A stretch of DNA of 64,000 nt from Salinispora tropica CNB-440. Lineage in GTDB: Bacteria; Actinomycetota; Actinomycetes; Mycobacteriales; Micromonosporaceae. Location of the stretch: assembly GCF_000016425.1 (NCBI RefSeq), contig NC_009380.1:3228144-3292143 (forward strand). Reading direction: 5' to 3'. The notes under the pieces were generated by a model. That model ran no database searches and was not told the origin of the DNA. It worked only from the letters and a program-made list of their open reading frames with translations. Of this stretch, positions 9,586 through 18,736 are shown piece by piece; positions within the stretch are counted from its first letter, which is position 1; every line of letters begins with the position of its first letter. A program made the translations under genes and the position numbers.

Positions 9586-11280
9586 ATGTCCGACGACACC
9601 CGAACGCCATCCAGTGCCGAGACCGGCACGGTGCAGGCGCCCGCGCCGGCACCGCCCGACGAGTTCGTCCCACCGATCACCGGACGTAAGCGCACCCTCG
9701 CGCTCGTCGTGGTGCTCACCGGATTCGTGCTGGACCTGCTCGACATCACCATCGTCAACGTCGCGCTGCCGTCGATCCGCGACGGCATCGACGCGACGGC
9801 CGCCACGATGCAGTGGCTGGTGGCCGGCTACGCCCTCGCATTCGCCTCAATGCTGATCATTTCCGGTCGGCTCGGCGACATCGTCGGCGTCCGTCGGATG
9901 TTCCTCATCGGCGTCGCCGGGTTCACCCTCACCTCGCTGCTGGCCGGCCTCGCCCAGACCCCCGAACAGCTGATCGTCCTCCGGTTCGTGCAGGGCGCGA
10001 TGGGCGCGATAATGGTGCCGCAGGTCTACACCCTCATCCAGCTCCTCTACGCGCCCAAGGAGCGCGGCCGGGCGTTCGCCGCGATGAGCGCCGCGCTCGC
10101 CTTCGGCACGGTGGGCGGCCCGTTGGTTGGCGCGTTGCTGACCACCGCCGACATCGCGGGGCTCGGCTGGCGGGCGATCTTCCTGGTCAACGTGCCGATC
10201 GGGATCGCCGCGTTCATCGCCGCGCGGGTGCTGCTGCCGGAGTCGGAAGCCAATCGCCGGGAACGGCTCGACCTGGTCGGAGCCGTTCTGATCACGCTGG
10301 CGGTGCTGCTGCTCGTCTACCCGCTGGTGCAGGGCCGGGAGCAGGACTGGCCGGTGTGGACGTACGCCAGCATGGTCAGCGGCCTGCTGGTCTTCGCGGT
10401 GTTCGTCCAGCACCAGCGCACCCGTACCGACTCACCGCTGGTACCGATGTCGCTGTTCCGACACCGCTCGTTCAACGCGGGTCTGGTGGTGGTCTTCCTC
10501 TTCCAGGGCGCGGTGATGTCGTTCTTCCTGGTCATCACCATCTACCTACAGATCGGGGTGGGATACAGCATCCTCCGGGCCGGTCTGTCCGGCCTACCCT
10601 GGGACATCGCCGTGCCGTTGCTCGGCTGGCTGTCCGCCCGGGCGATCACGCCCAGAATCGGCCGGACGGGCCTTCAGCTCGGCTTGGTGCTGCTGATCGC
10701 CAGCATGTTCTGGTTCATGTGGGTGATCGACAGCACCCCACAGGTGAGCATCTGGCAGCTCCTGGTGCCGATGTTCATCGGGGGTGCCGGCATGGGTATG
10801 ACGTTCCCGCCGCTGATGGGCTACTCGCTCGCCGACGTCCCGGGAAACCAGGCCGGATCCGCCTCCGGAGTGGTCAACGCGAACTACCAGATCGGCGTGA
10901 CCCTCGGTATCGCCGCCTGCGGCACGCTGTTCTTCAGCCTGCTGGCCGCGCAAACGCCCCACGCCACCGCAACCGTTGTGCCGGAGCTCCGCGCGGACCT
11001 GGTGGCCGTGGGCGTCGCCGACACGCAGGCGGCAGAGATCGGTGACCGGTTCCGCGACTGCCTCGAAAGCCAGCTCGGCGGGGCCGACCCGACCCTGCCG
11101 CCAGCGGGCTGCGACAGCGCTGGGTTGGCCGCGGGCAGCGGTACCACCGCGGTGATCGAGCAGCGGTCGTTCGAGGCGAGCCAGATCAGCTTCCAACGGG
11201 CCATGGTGGGCACGCTCTGGTACAGCGTGATCAGCTTCGTGCTGGCGCTGGTGGGTAGCTTCCTGCTGCCCCGCCGTTGA
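9586..11280 (+). CDS. MFS drug exporter, DHA2/14-TM family
   Basis: Membrane efflux pump driven by the proton gradient, probably exporting the cluster product. 564 residues from the ATG at 9586, which follows AGAGAGGG at good spacing; an in-frame ATG lies at 9565. Family signs: VLDLLDITIVNVALPSI in the first helix (the DHA2 pattern), GRLGDIVGVRR in the loop between helices 2 and 3, and about 14 hydrophobic segments ending in a C-terminal helix. It follows the PPTase by about 100 bases in the same direction. A strong bidirectional terminator follows. Transport of this particular compound is inferred from position. Confidence 0.9.
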   Translation: MSDDTRTPSSAETGTVQAPAPAPPDEFVPPITGRKRTLALVVVLTGFVLDLLDITIVNVALPSIRDGIDATAATMQWLVAGYALAFASMLIISGRLGDIVGVRRMFLIGVAGFTLTSLLAGLAQTPEQLIVLRFVQGAMGAIMVPQVYTLIQLLYAPKERGRAFAAMSAALAFGTVGGPLVGALLTTADIAGLGWRAIFLVNVPIGIAAFIAARVLLPESEANRRERLDLVGAVLITLAVLLLVYPLVQGREQDWPVWTYASMVSGLLVFAVFVQHQRTRTDSPLVPMSLFRHRSFNAGLVVVFLFQGAVMSFFLVITIYLQIGVGYSILRAGLSGLPWDIAVPLLGWLSARAITPRIGRTGLQLGLVLLIASMFWFMWVIDSTPQVSIWQLLVPMFIGGAGMGMTFPPLMGYSLADVPGNQAGSASGVVNANYQIGVTLGIAACGTLFFSLLAAQTPHATATVVPELRADLVAVGVADTQAAEIGDRFRDCLESQLGGADPTLPPAGCDSAGLAAGSGTTAVIEQRSFEASQISFQRAMVGTLWYSVISFVLALVGSFLLPRR

Positions 11281-11300
11281 ATCCGTCCCTGAACGCCGCA

Positions 11301-11334
11301 CGGTCTCGGTCCCGCTTCGGTGGGACCGAGACCG
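11301..11334. terminator. bidirectional hairpin terminator
   Basis: Perfect 13-base stem (CGGTCTCGGTCCC pairing with its complement) around an 8-base GCTTCGGT loop. It lies between the convergent MFS transporter and VOC genes, so it can end both transcripts. Confidence 0.8.
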
Positions 11335-11353
11335 CAGTCGGAACGAGTGGAAG

Positions 11354-11776
11354 TCAGCCGAGGCTGGTCCGGTAGGTCGCGAAGGTCCACACGTGCCCCT
11401 GCGGGTCACGACAGGTGAACTCGTACGAGTCGTGCGGCTTCGCCTCCGGTTCGAGCAGGATCTCCGCACCGGCGGCCACCGCCTTACGGTGAAGTTCGTT
11501 CACCTCCGTGTCAGTCTCCCGACGGACGAAGGTGCCAGCCGACGCGGCGCCGAGCGCCAACGGCTCGCCGATGCGCAGGGTCGAGTTGGCACCATTGATC
11601 ATAATCAGACCATGGTCGCCGACCTGGAGCTCAGCGTGGTAGACGTTGCCCTGGCCGTCGTCGAAGACGGCCAGCTTGGTGAAGCCGAACGTGCCGGTCA
11701 GCCACGCGATGGCCTCCGCCGGGTTTTCGTAGGCGAGGTACGGGGCGACGGTGGGCGCGACGGAGGAATCGGCCAT
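11354..11776 (-). CDS. VOC (glyoxalase/bleomycin-resistance) family protein
   Basis: Small cytoplasmic protein of about 140 residues with the paired beta-alpha-beta-beta-beta fold. N-terminal PYLAYENPAEAIAWLTGTFGF and the C-terminal DPQGHVWTFATY stretch are characteristic. Members act as metal-dependent isomerases or dioxygenases, or bind and sequester drugs. Within a biosynthetic cluster, either tailoring or self-protection is possible. The start chosen (MADSSVAP) follows GAGGAGAG; a longer reading frame upstream lacks such a site. The substrate cannot be read from sequence. Confidence 0.8.
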   Translation of the reverse strand: MADSSVAPTVAPYLAYENPAEAIAWLTGTFGFTKLAVFDDGQGNVYHAELQVGDHGLIMINGANSTLRIGEPLALGAASAGTFVRRETDTEVNELHRKAVAAGAEILLEPEAKPHDSYEFTCRDPQGHVWTFATYRTSLG

Positions 11777-12009
11777 GGGACTCTCCTCGGACTCGGTACT
11801 ACGCGGATTGACGCAGGACGAAACTACTCTATGCGTCCGTCGTGGCCTTTCCGACACGACGCAGGGAACAAATCACCGCTGTCAGGTCTTCGGGACCGTC
11901 CGGCCGATGCCCCGGGCGGCGCACCGTCCCAGACTGGTTCTCGCCGGGCACTTGCAACAAGCGACACCACACCCTACCCGGGATGCCGCACGGCCCGGGG
12001 AACGCGGCA

Positions 12010-13218
12010 TCAGCGTGCCGCCACCGCGAGGGGCAGATGGTCGTACGACCGGAGGCTGGCGTGCCGGCGCCGAACCGCTGGCGCGGCGGGCCCGAGCACG
12101 GTGACCCGGTCGACCAGACGCTCGAAGACGACCACCGCCATCAGCCGGGCCAGGGCGGTGCCGACACAGTGGTGCAGCCCGCCGCCGAACCCGAGGTGCG
12201 GGTTGGGATCGCGACCGACGTCCAGCCGCTCCGCGTCGGCGAAGACCTCCTCGTCCCGGTTGGCAGCCCCGAGCAGTAGCAGCACCGTCCGACCGGCGCG
12301 GATCTTCTGCCCGGCCACCTCGACCGGCTTCCGCGCCACCCGGATGACGTTCTGGATCGGCGCGTCGTACCGCAGAAACTCCTCCACGGCCGAGGGCACC
12401 AGCGCGGGGTCGGCCCGCAGTCGACCAAGTTGCTCCGGGTTGTTGAGCAGGGCGGCGACGCCGTTGGACACCAGGCCCATGGTGGTCTCGAAGCCGGCGT
12501 GGAACAGAAAGAGCATGTTGTCGACGAAGTCGGCCACCGCCAGCCGGTCCGACGCGGACTCCTCCCAATACATCTCGGTCAGGGTGGGGCCGCCCGAGCC
12601 GGCACGGCGCACGGCAAGCAGGTCCCCGAAGTAGTCGTGTAGCCAGGGCAGCGCGGTGTTGATGTCGGCCAGATCCGCCGGGCTGAGGTTGGCCGCGTCG
12701 AACACCTTTGCCAGGGCGGTGACCCGAGTCAGCACCGCGGGGCGGTCGCCGGTCGGGATGCCGATCAGGTCACACACCACGCCGACCGGCAACGGCACCG
12801 CCAACTCGGTCACCACATCGAGCCGCCCCCGGTCGAGGGCGGGCTCCAGCAACGCGTCCGTCGCCGCGGCGATACGGTCGTGCAGCCGACGCACCACCGG
12901 TGTGCCCAGGGCCCGACCGATAAACCGGCGGAGTCGGGTGTGCTCCGGCGGGGTCCGGGTGAGCACGATCCGGTGGAGAAAGTCGACGCCCGGGCTGTCG
13001 CCCAGGGTCAGCCGGGTGTACTCCGCCGGCATCCGGCTCTCCAGCCGACCGTCACGCAGCAGGGCCGACACCGCGCCGTGGCCGGTGACCAGCCACTGGC
13101 CGAGCTCCGCACGGGTCAGGGGCCCTCGCGCACGCAGTTCGGCGTAGGCCGGATACGGGTCGTCCTTGGTCGCCAGGAACGCCGCGGACAGATGGGGGCG
13201 CGCGGTGTTGGCTCTCAT
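12010..13218 (-). CDS. cytochrome P450 (first paralog)
   Basis: Heme monooxygenase of about 402 residues, usual length for soluble actinobacterial P450s. I-helix AGFETT, ExxR region, and heme loop FGGGLHHCVG with the axial Cys are all present. It is a clear paralog of the P450 at 16469: the two share the PP-x-H-x-RLRR region, EFLR(Y/W)DAPIQ and the RLDVGR-x-x-NPH segment. Divergently transcribed from a stand-alone condensation protein 112 bases away, which suggests action on a carrier-bound intermediate. The ATG at 13218 (MRANTARPH) fits the family length. Upstream on the minus strand is an inverted repeat, AGACT-N7-AGTCT. The position oxidised is unknown. Confidence 0.9.
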   Translation of the reverse strand: MRANTARPHLSAAFLATKDDPYPAYAELRARGPLTRAELGQWLVTGHGAVSALLRDGRLESRMPAEYTRLTLGDSPGVDFLHRIVLTRTPPEHTRLRRFIGRALGTPVVRRLHDRIAAATDALLEPALDRGRLDVVTELAVPLPVGVVCDLIGIPTGDRPAVLTRVTALAKVFDAANLSPADLADINTALPWLHDYFGDLLAVRRAGSGGPTLTEMYWEESASDRLAVADFVDNMLFLFHAGFETTMGLVSNGVAALLNNPEQLGRLRADPALVPSAVEEFLRYDAPIQNVIRVARKPVEVAGQKIRAGRTVLLLLGAANRDEEVFADAERLDVGRDPNPHLGFGGGLHHCVGTALARLMAVVVFERLVDRVTVLGPAAPAVRRRHASLRSYDHLPLAVAAR

Positions 13219-13330
13219 GAGAAGACTATCCGCGAGTCTACCCCGAACAGCAAGACCCAACATACGGTCACACGCAACACGCTCAAGGGAGAATGTCGAC
13301 ACTCGTCAGGTCCCGCTATAGGCTCGCCCT

Positions 13331-14626
13331 GTGCGCGAGGAACCCGCTTCCGTCGGTCAACGCCTCCTGGCTCTCATGGATCACTATCGGGGTCAGGAGA
13401 GCGCCCTCAACGAGCAAGTCCTGTGGCGCCTACGCGGCCCGTACGACCACGACGCCATGACCCGTGCGGTAGTCGCACTGTCGGCGCGACACGAGCCGCT
13501 GCGGACCACCTACCCACGGGGTCGCCGGCTGCGCCAGCTCGTCCACGAGCCACGGTCACTTGTGGTGCCGCTGACCGACGTCTCCGGCGAACCGGACGCC
13601 GCGCAGCGGGTGATCGCCGCCGAGGTCGCCGCCCCGGTCGAGGCGTCGGTGTGGCCGCTACGCCCGCTCGTGCTGCGGATCGCACCCGAGCATCACCTGG
13701 TGCTGCTCACCCTGCATCACTACTGCTCGGATGACTATTCCAACGCGCTACTCGCGCGAGATCTACGGGCCCTGTACGCACGCGAGGTCGGCGAGGCGAC
13801 TGACCTGCCCGACCCGCAGTGGCAGTACGCGCAGTGGGCCAACTGGCAACACGAGCAGCTCTCCGGGGAAAGTCTGGACCGGCTCACCGGATACTGGAAG
13901 GAAAAGCTCACCGGCGCGCGGCTGGTGGAGCTGCCGGCCCGACGGCGGCGACCGGTGCCCGAGGGCGAGCCGCCATGGATTTCCATCGAACACTATATCG
14001 ACGCGGACACCACGGCTGGTCTCCGACAGCTCGCACGCCGGCACCGCACCACGCTGTTTCCGGTCACCCTGGCGGTGTTCTACGCCCTGCTTCACCAGGA
14101 GACCGGAGCGTCCGATCTCACCATCGCCTCGCTGTTCGCGAACCGGAGCCGGCCCGAGGTCCGCGAGACGGTGGGCTTCTTCGCCAGCATGGTGCTGCTA
14201 CGAGAGCGATTCGGCGCGGACGCCACCCTCGGACAGCTGATCGCCCAGACCCGCACCACCGTGATGGAAGCTATGCGCCATCAGGATCTGCCGCACCAAC
14301 TCCTTCCCCCGGACACCGTCGTCGGCGGGACCGGCCGTACCGACGACGTGCTGTTCCAGCTGCTGGGAAGTCTGCTGCCCCGGGCTGACATGGCCGGCGA
14401 GGAACTCGACGACATGGCGGCCCAGTTGGAACGGCGGCGCTTCGCACTGGAGTTCGTCGTCGTACCGCAGGGTGACGTTCTCTCGGTGTTGCTGCTCTGC
14501 TCCCGGGCGGAGTTCGACCCGGGATGGGCGGACGCCTTCGTACGGGGCTACGTCGCGTTGGTCCGGGCCACCGTCGCGGCCACCGACGTCCCCCTGGCCG
14601 AGTTGCGCGATGTCCTGGTCGCCTGA
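13331..14626 (+). CDS. stand-alone NRPS condensation-domain protein (first paralog)
   Basis: A free C domain of 431 residues with no A or T domain attached. The catalytic motif is HHYCSDD near residue 120, keeping HHxxxD, with Asp in place of the usual following Gly. The latch region (ANRSRPEVRETVGFF) and QDLPHQLL segment are typical. Free C proteins form amide or ester bonds between carrier-bound or soluble partners, or act as docking platforms. It is a paralog of the protein at 19763: both begin with a PASV-x-QRLL stretch. The GTG start has no Shine-Dalgarno but a TATAGG element about 8 bases before it suggests a leaderless transcript. Divergent from a P450. Confidence 0.85.
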   Translation: MREEPASVGQRLLALMDHYRGQESALNEQVLWRLRGPYDHDAMTRAVVALSARHEPLRTTYPRGRRLRQLVHEPRSLVVPLTDVSGEPDAAQRVIAAEVAAPVEASVWPLRPLVLRIAPEHHLVLLTLHHYCSDDYSNALLARDLRALYAREVGEATDLPDPQWQYAQWANWQHEQLSGESLDRLTGYWKEKLTGARLVELPARRRRPVPEGEPPWISIEHYIDADTTAGLRQLARRHRTTLFPVTLAVFYALLHQETGASDLTIASLFANRSRPEVRETVGFFASMVLLRERFGADATLGQLIAQTRTTVMEAMRHQDLPHQLLPPDTVVGGTGRTDDVLFQLLGSLLPRADMAGEELDDMAAQLERRRFALEFVVVPQGDVLSVLLLCSRAEFDPGWADAFVRGYVALVRATVAATDVPLAELRDVLVA

Positions 14627-14674
14627 GGGACCAGTGAACCAAAGCGAACTGTCACCGCGGCGAACCGAGGAGAA

Positions 14675-15034
14675 ATGATCAGCGAAGACGACGTACGGCA
14701 GCGAGCCCTGACCCTCCCGGAGGCGCACGCGAGCGCCCACTTCGACAACGCCGACCTAAGGGTACGCAACAAGATCTTCGCGTCCCTCCCCGCTGGCGCC
14801 GGCACGGTCATGCTGCGGCTGAGCCCGCAGGATCAGGCAGAGCTGCTGGCCGAGGACCCAGCGACCTTCTCCGCGCCCGACAACCACTGGGGGCGGCAGG
14901 GCTGGACGAGCGCGCGGCTGGACCGGGTCGACCCGGTCCAACTCGGCGAACTACTCACCGAGGCGTGGCGGCTGCGCGCGCCTCGACGTCTGGTGACCGC
15001 CTTCGACGCGCGACACGGCGACACTCCGGACTAG
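14675..15034 (+). CDS. MmcQ/YjbR-like protein
   Basis: Small protein of 119 residues. The N-terminal LTLPEAHASAHFDN, central RVRNKIFASL, and NHWGRQGWTSARLD stretches match the MmcQ/YjbR family, which has a CyaY-like fold; family function is poorly defined. The ATG follows GAGGAGA. It lies 48 bases after the condensation gene in the same direction but has no obvious biosynthetic job. Confidence 0.8.
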   Translation: MISEDDVRQRALTLPEAHASAHFDNADLRVRNKIFASLPAGAGTVMLRLSPQDQAELLAEDPATFSAPDNHWGRQGWTSARLDRVDPVQLGELLTEAWRLRAPRRLVTAFDARHGDTPD

Positions 15035-15434
15035 ACCGGCTTCCGCGCCGGCGACCAGTCACTGGATGCGCACCAGACGACCGCTCACACCAGCGGAGGG
15101 TAGCGGCAGTGTCGCTTCAGGTGATTTACCGTTCCGAACGCGGAGGAGGATCCGGCCATCGCGACGGTACCGTACCCGACATCCGGCAAGTAGCTCCATA
15201 TGCGACAAACCGTCGTCGTGTCTGCGATGAGGCACGCTACCACCCCACCCCTTCAGATTATCGATCTCGAATTGCCAAGGTACGAACCGCTCCGCCCGTG
15301 TCGTACCATTCCTTCTAAGATCACCTCCTGGCATCGATCAGATCCAACGTGAATGCTCAATAGATTGGGCCGATCGGATATTCCCACACCGTGTTCGTCC
15401 GCTCTAGGGTGTAGCTCCAACAGGAGGGGGAATT
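15035..15434. other. intergenic stretch without a supported gene
   Basis: About 400 bases. A minus-strand reading frame at 15059-15334 has no ribosome site and unconvincing composition. The GC content is lower than in neighbouring genes. A strong Shine-Dalgarno (AGGAGGGGG) at its right end belongs to the next gene. Confidence 0.5.
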
Positions 15435-15875
15435 ATGTTGCCGATGGTCAAGGCCCGAAGGGTAAGCACCACCGATGTCGCGATTTCGGTCAGCGGTAGC
15501 TGTACCCTAAGAACCGCTGGCTACGTAACCCGTGTCGCGGACTACATGCTCGGCCACGTCGAATCACGGCTGGAGCGTGTCGAGCTCGACCTGACCGAGG
15601 TGACCACGGTCGACGAGGACGGCTTCGCCTCCCTGGTCCAAGTCGCCGCGGCGGCGACCGAGGGAGGGGCCGCCGTGGTCGTGCGGTACGGAGCCGAACG
15701 GACAATACTGGAACGGCACCACACCGGGCGACTGATGGCGTCCGAGCAGATCGGACGCCTGTTGCGGACGCACCTGCGGCCGGCGGCCCGTCGCCGTCGG
15801 ATACACCTGGTCGTTGCGGACGGCCGCATCGTCCGCGGCTGCGCTGTTTCGCTCGCCGGACGAGACCGAGGTTGA
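15435..15875 (+). CDS. STAS-domain protein (anti-sigma-factor-antagonist-like)
   Basis: 146 residues. The segment VELDLTEVTTVDEDGFASLVQ around residues 50-70 has the beta-strand then switch-helix pattern of STAS domains (SpoIIAA/RsbV type); the usual phosphorylated Ser position is occupied by Glu-Asp (DEDG), so classic partner-switch phosphorylation is doubtful. The C-terminal third is Arg-rich. Very strong Shine-Dalgarno (AGGAGGGGG) just before the ATG. It stands alone, separated by 400 and 590 bases from its neighbours. It might tune a sigma factor, but no anti-sigma partner is nearby. Confidence 0.55.
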   Translation: MLPMVKARRVSTTDVAISVSGSCTLRTAGYVTRVADYMLGHVESRLERVELDLTEVTTVDEDGFASLVQVAAAATEGGAAVVVRYGAERTILERHHTGRLMASEQIGRLLRTHLRPAARRRRIHLVVADGRIVRGCAVSLAGRDRG

Positions 15876-16444
15876 TCCCGGCCGGCCAGCGGCATGGCCC
15901 GGTGACGTCGGGGCGCGGCTGTCGAACGACGGGGCGTGGTTGCCCGCCACCAGGCCATGCGGGCCAGCGCCCGCACCCCCGGTCGTCGTCGGTCGCGACC
16001 GGGCCCTGCGCGACGCTCCGGCCACGACCGGACCCATTGACAGCAGTCATCCGCGCCCGGTCAACCGTTGAGCCACGTAGACAACCGGGCCGACGATTAA
16101 CCGGCCCGCAACCAAAAGACAACGTTATCGTCACCCCTTCCCTCCTGCGTCGAACTCGGCCGAACCAGAGAAAACAGTGGACATCCCGAAGCCACAGACC
16201 GCCGCCGGACAAACTCATTGTCACCGTTTACGAGACACATCGTAACCGAATCCGGGCGCAGATTCGGTTCCACAACGAGAGGGACTGATTTCGGCCGAAG
16301 CGACAAATGCCGGTCCGGCGAGACCCGGGCACCTGGGCACTCGGCCAGGTGCCCGGCGCGCATGTCGGTGTCGGCGTCACACCGCCAGTGTCCCGGCGTT
16401 CGCGCTGGTGTCGTGTCACGGACCGCCGGGCTTGCCCAGAACAG
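15876..16444. other. intergenic stretch without a supported gene
   Basis: About 570 bases between the STAS gene and the second P450. Open frames here lack ribosome sites and protein-like composition. The right end carries the promoter-proximal motif of the P450. Confidence 0.5.
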
Positions 16445-16454
16445 TAGACACGAC

Positions 16455-16466
16455 ACACACTAGACA
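16455..16466 (+). promoter_or_regulatory. shared cluster motif before the second P450
   Basis: ACACACTAGACA, two bases before the ATG at 16469. It matches a 12-base pattern (ACAMACTASASW) found at three other cluster promoters. A direct repeat, TAGACAC, occurs at 16445 and 16461. The role is inferred; it may be an extended -10 or a regulator site. Confidence 0.4.
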
Positions 16467-16468
16467 CC

Positions 16469-17671
16469 ATGACCACATCGGCCCTGGCACCACGCTTCGA
16501 CGCCTTGGACCCGAACGTCGTCGAGGACCCCTACCCGGAGTACGCCCGCCTACGTGCCGCCGGTCCGCTGTGCCGGCTCGGACCGGGCAGTTGGGGGGTC
16601 ACCCGATTCGCCGACGTCACCAACCTGCAACATGACCCCCGCCTCGGCAGCGAGTTCCCAGCGGGCTACCACGAAATCTCCGTCGGCGACGGCCCGGCGA
16701 GCGCGTTCTTCCAACGGGTCATGCTCTACCGCGACCCGCCGGACCACATCCGGCTACGCCGGCTGATGAGCGGAGCGTTCACTCCTGCGGTGGTCCGGCG
16801 GTTGCGCTCCCACATCGAGGACCTGGTCGACGAACTACTCGCACCGGCCCTGGCGGCCGGCCGGATGGACCTGGTTCCCGAGCTGGCCTATCCGCTACCG
16901 GTACGGGTGGTCTGCCGGCTGATGGGAATCCCACCGGAGTCCACCGAGGACGTGCGCCACCACGCGACGAACATTGGCCGAGCGTTCACCGCGGTCGTCC
17001 CGGAACAAGCCCGGACCGAAGCCGACGAGGCCGTCAGTTGGCTGCGTGAACACCTCGGTGCCCTCCTGGAACAACGCCGGTCCCACCGGGGCGACGACCT
17101 GCTCTCCCGACTTCTGGACGCCGAGGAGTCGGGGGACAACCTCAGCGCCGACGAGATCGTGGACAACACCGTCTTCTCGTTCTTCGCCGGCTTCGAGACG
17201 ACCGTACATATGATCACCACCGGCACCGCGGCACTGCTGGCCCACCCCGACCAGCTCGCCCGGCTGCGTGCTGACCCCTCGCTGGTGACGACCGCCGTCG
17301 ACGAGTTCCTCCGCTGGGACGCACCGATCCAGGGCACCGCTCGCTACGTTCGCGAACCGATCGAGATCGGAGGCCGGACCATCCGCAGGGGTCGAGTCCT
17401 GGTGCTGATGATCGGCTCGGCTAATCATGACGAGCGACGGTTCGCCCAGCCTGACCGCCTCGACGTGGGCCGCCAGGACAACCCACACGTCGCCTTCGGC
17501 GGCGGTGCCCACCTGTGCCTCGGCGCCTTCCTGGCCCGGATGGAGGGTGCGGTGGTCTTCGACCGGCTGGCCCGACTCGCGGTGTTGGAGCCCGACGGCC
17601 CCACCGTCCGGGAGCCGAACACCCCCTTCCGGGCGTACGCCTCGGTGCCGGTGCGAATCGGCGACAGGTGA
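16469..17671 (+). CDS. cytochrome P450 (second paralog)
   Basis: Soluble heme monooxygenase of 400 residues. I-helix AGFETT, heme loop FGGGAHLCLG with the axial Cys, and a full N-terminal DPYPEYARLR segment are present. It is closely related to the P450 at 12010 and probably arose with it by duplication. No Shine-Dalgarno is visible. Electrons would come from ferredoxins encoded elsewhere, as none is in the window. It is convergent with the methyltransferase-like gene. A tailoring role on the peptide or a carrier-bound precursor is inferred. Confidence 0.92.
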   Translation: MTTSALAPRFDALDPNVVEDPYPEYARLRAAGPLCRLGPGSWGVTRFADVTNLQHDPRLGSEFPAGYHEISVGDGPASAFFQRVMLYRDPPDHIRLRRLMSGAFTPAVVRRLRSHIEDLVDELLAPALAAGRMDLVPELAYPLPVRVVCRLMGIPPESTEDVRHHATNIGRAFTAVVPEQARTEADEAVSWLREHLGALLEQRRSHRGDDLLSRLLDAEESGDNLSADEIVDNTVFSFFAGFETTVHMITTGTAALLAHPDQLARLRADPSLVTTAVDEFLRWDAPIQGTARYVREPIEIGGRTIRRGRVLVLMIGSANHDERRFAQPDRLDVGRQDNPHVAFGGGAHLCLGAFLARMEGAVVFDRLARLAVLEPDGPTVREPNTPFRAYASVPVRIGDR

Positions 17672-17715
17672 GCCACCCCTCGTCGGCACCTCCCCGGCGC
17701 GCGGTACCGACGGCC

Positions 17716-18735
17716 TCACTCGGTGGTCGGCAGCGCCTCCAACACCGTCAGCGTGGGCGTCGCGATGACCTGGCCCAGCCGTAGCCCGGCCCGCTCCAGC
17801 AGCGCGCCGGTCTGCGCACTGCTGCGGTGTGCCCCGCCGGTGAGCACCATCGCGTGGACGTCGAACAGCTTCGCCACGTCGAAGGTATCCCCGGGCGGCA
17901 GCACCGCTTCCAAGAGCACCAACCGGGAGTCAGGCCGCATCGCGGCGCGGACGACGCCGAGAATCCGGACCGCGTCGTCGTCGTCGAATCCGGGCAGCAC
18001 CGTCTTGAGTAGGTATCCGTCGCGGCCGGCCGGTACCGCGTCGAAGGCGCTGCCGGACACCACATCGCAGCGATCCGCGACCCCGGCACCGGTGAGCACC
18101 GCCGGGGCACCTGCCACGACGTGCGGCAGGTCGAACAGCACGCCGCGGACCGCCGGGAACCGGGCCAACAGCCCCGCCAGGAAGCCGCCGGTGCCACCGC
18201 CGATGTCGACCAGCGTGCCGAAGCGCCGCCACGGGTAGGCGCCCAGAAGCGTCCGCAGGTGCAGCCGGTTGATGCTACGCATCCAGTCGTCGACCCGGGC
18301 GCTCTCTGCCGGGTTGGCGGCCAGATGGTCCCAGTAGCTTCGGCCGTGCACCCGCTCGAAGGCCGGCCTGCCGGTCCGGAGGGTGTGTCCTATCTGGGCC
18401 CAAGAGCGCACGTCGGAGTCGAGCACCGTGAAGCTGTCCCGCAGCGACATCGGGTGATCCCCGCGGAGCGGCTCGGCCAACGGAGTGAGAGCGAACTCCG
18501 CCTCACCCACCTCGGTGAAGACTCCCCGGGCCGCTAGTGCCCGCAGCAGCCGCAGCAGTGCGCCCGGATCAGCCCCGGCAGCCTCGGCCAGGTCGATCAC
18601 CGTCCGTGGACCGTCCGCGAGCAGGTCGGCGACGCGGAGGTCACAGGCGGCCCGCAGGGCGAACGGGGTGATCTGGTCACCGAGTTCGCCGAGGCGGACC
18701 ACGGCGTCCAGGTCGAGCCGCGGCCGTCCGGCCAT
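17716..18735 (-). CDS. class I O-methyltransferase-like protein lacking the catalytic His
   Basis: 339 residues with an N-terminal winged-helix dimerisation part (AACDLRVADLLADGP) and a C-terminal SAM fold (LVDIGGGTGGFLA). This matches the plant/actinomycete O-methyltransferase family (hydroxyneurosporene, DnrK, RdmB types). In that family the general base sits in LHDW or similar; here the stretch reads VLPGFDDDD, with Pro248 where His belongs (codon 17992-17994). It may therefore not be an ordinary O-methyltransferase: RdmB-like hydroxylation, decarboxylation or a lyase role is possible. The ATG lies one base after the stop of the diiron oxygenase gene, with GAGAGGGG inside that gene as ribosome site, so the two are coupled. 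Confidence 0.85.
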   Translation of the reverse strand: MAGRPRLDLDAVVRLGELGDQITPFALRAACDLRVADLLADGPRTVIDLAEAAGADPGALLRLLRALAARGVFTEVGEAEFALTPLAEPLRGDHPMSLRDSFTVLDSDVRSWAQIGHTLRTGRPAFERVHGRSYWDHLAANPAESARVDDWMRSINRLHLRTLLGAYPWRRFGTLVDIGGGTGGFLAGLLARFPAVRGVLFDLPHVVAGAPAVLTGAGVADRCDVVSGSAFDAVPAGRDGYLLKTVLPGFDDDDAVRILGVVRAAMRPDSRLVLLEAVLPPGDTFDVAKLFDVHAMVLTGGAHRSSAQTGALLERAGLRLGQVIATPTLTVLEALPTTE

Positions 18736-18736
18736 C

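Noticed and set aside
9813..11045. Plus-strand frame inside the MFS gene
   Set aside because: Out-of-frame shadow; the MFS frame has clear membrane helices and motifs.
15059..15334. 91-codon minus-strand frame
   Set aside because: No start signal and atypical composition; treated as intergenic.
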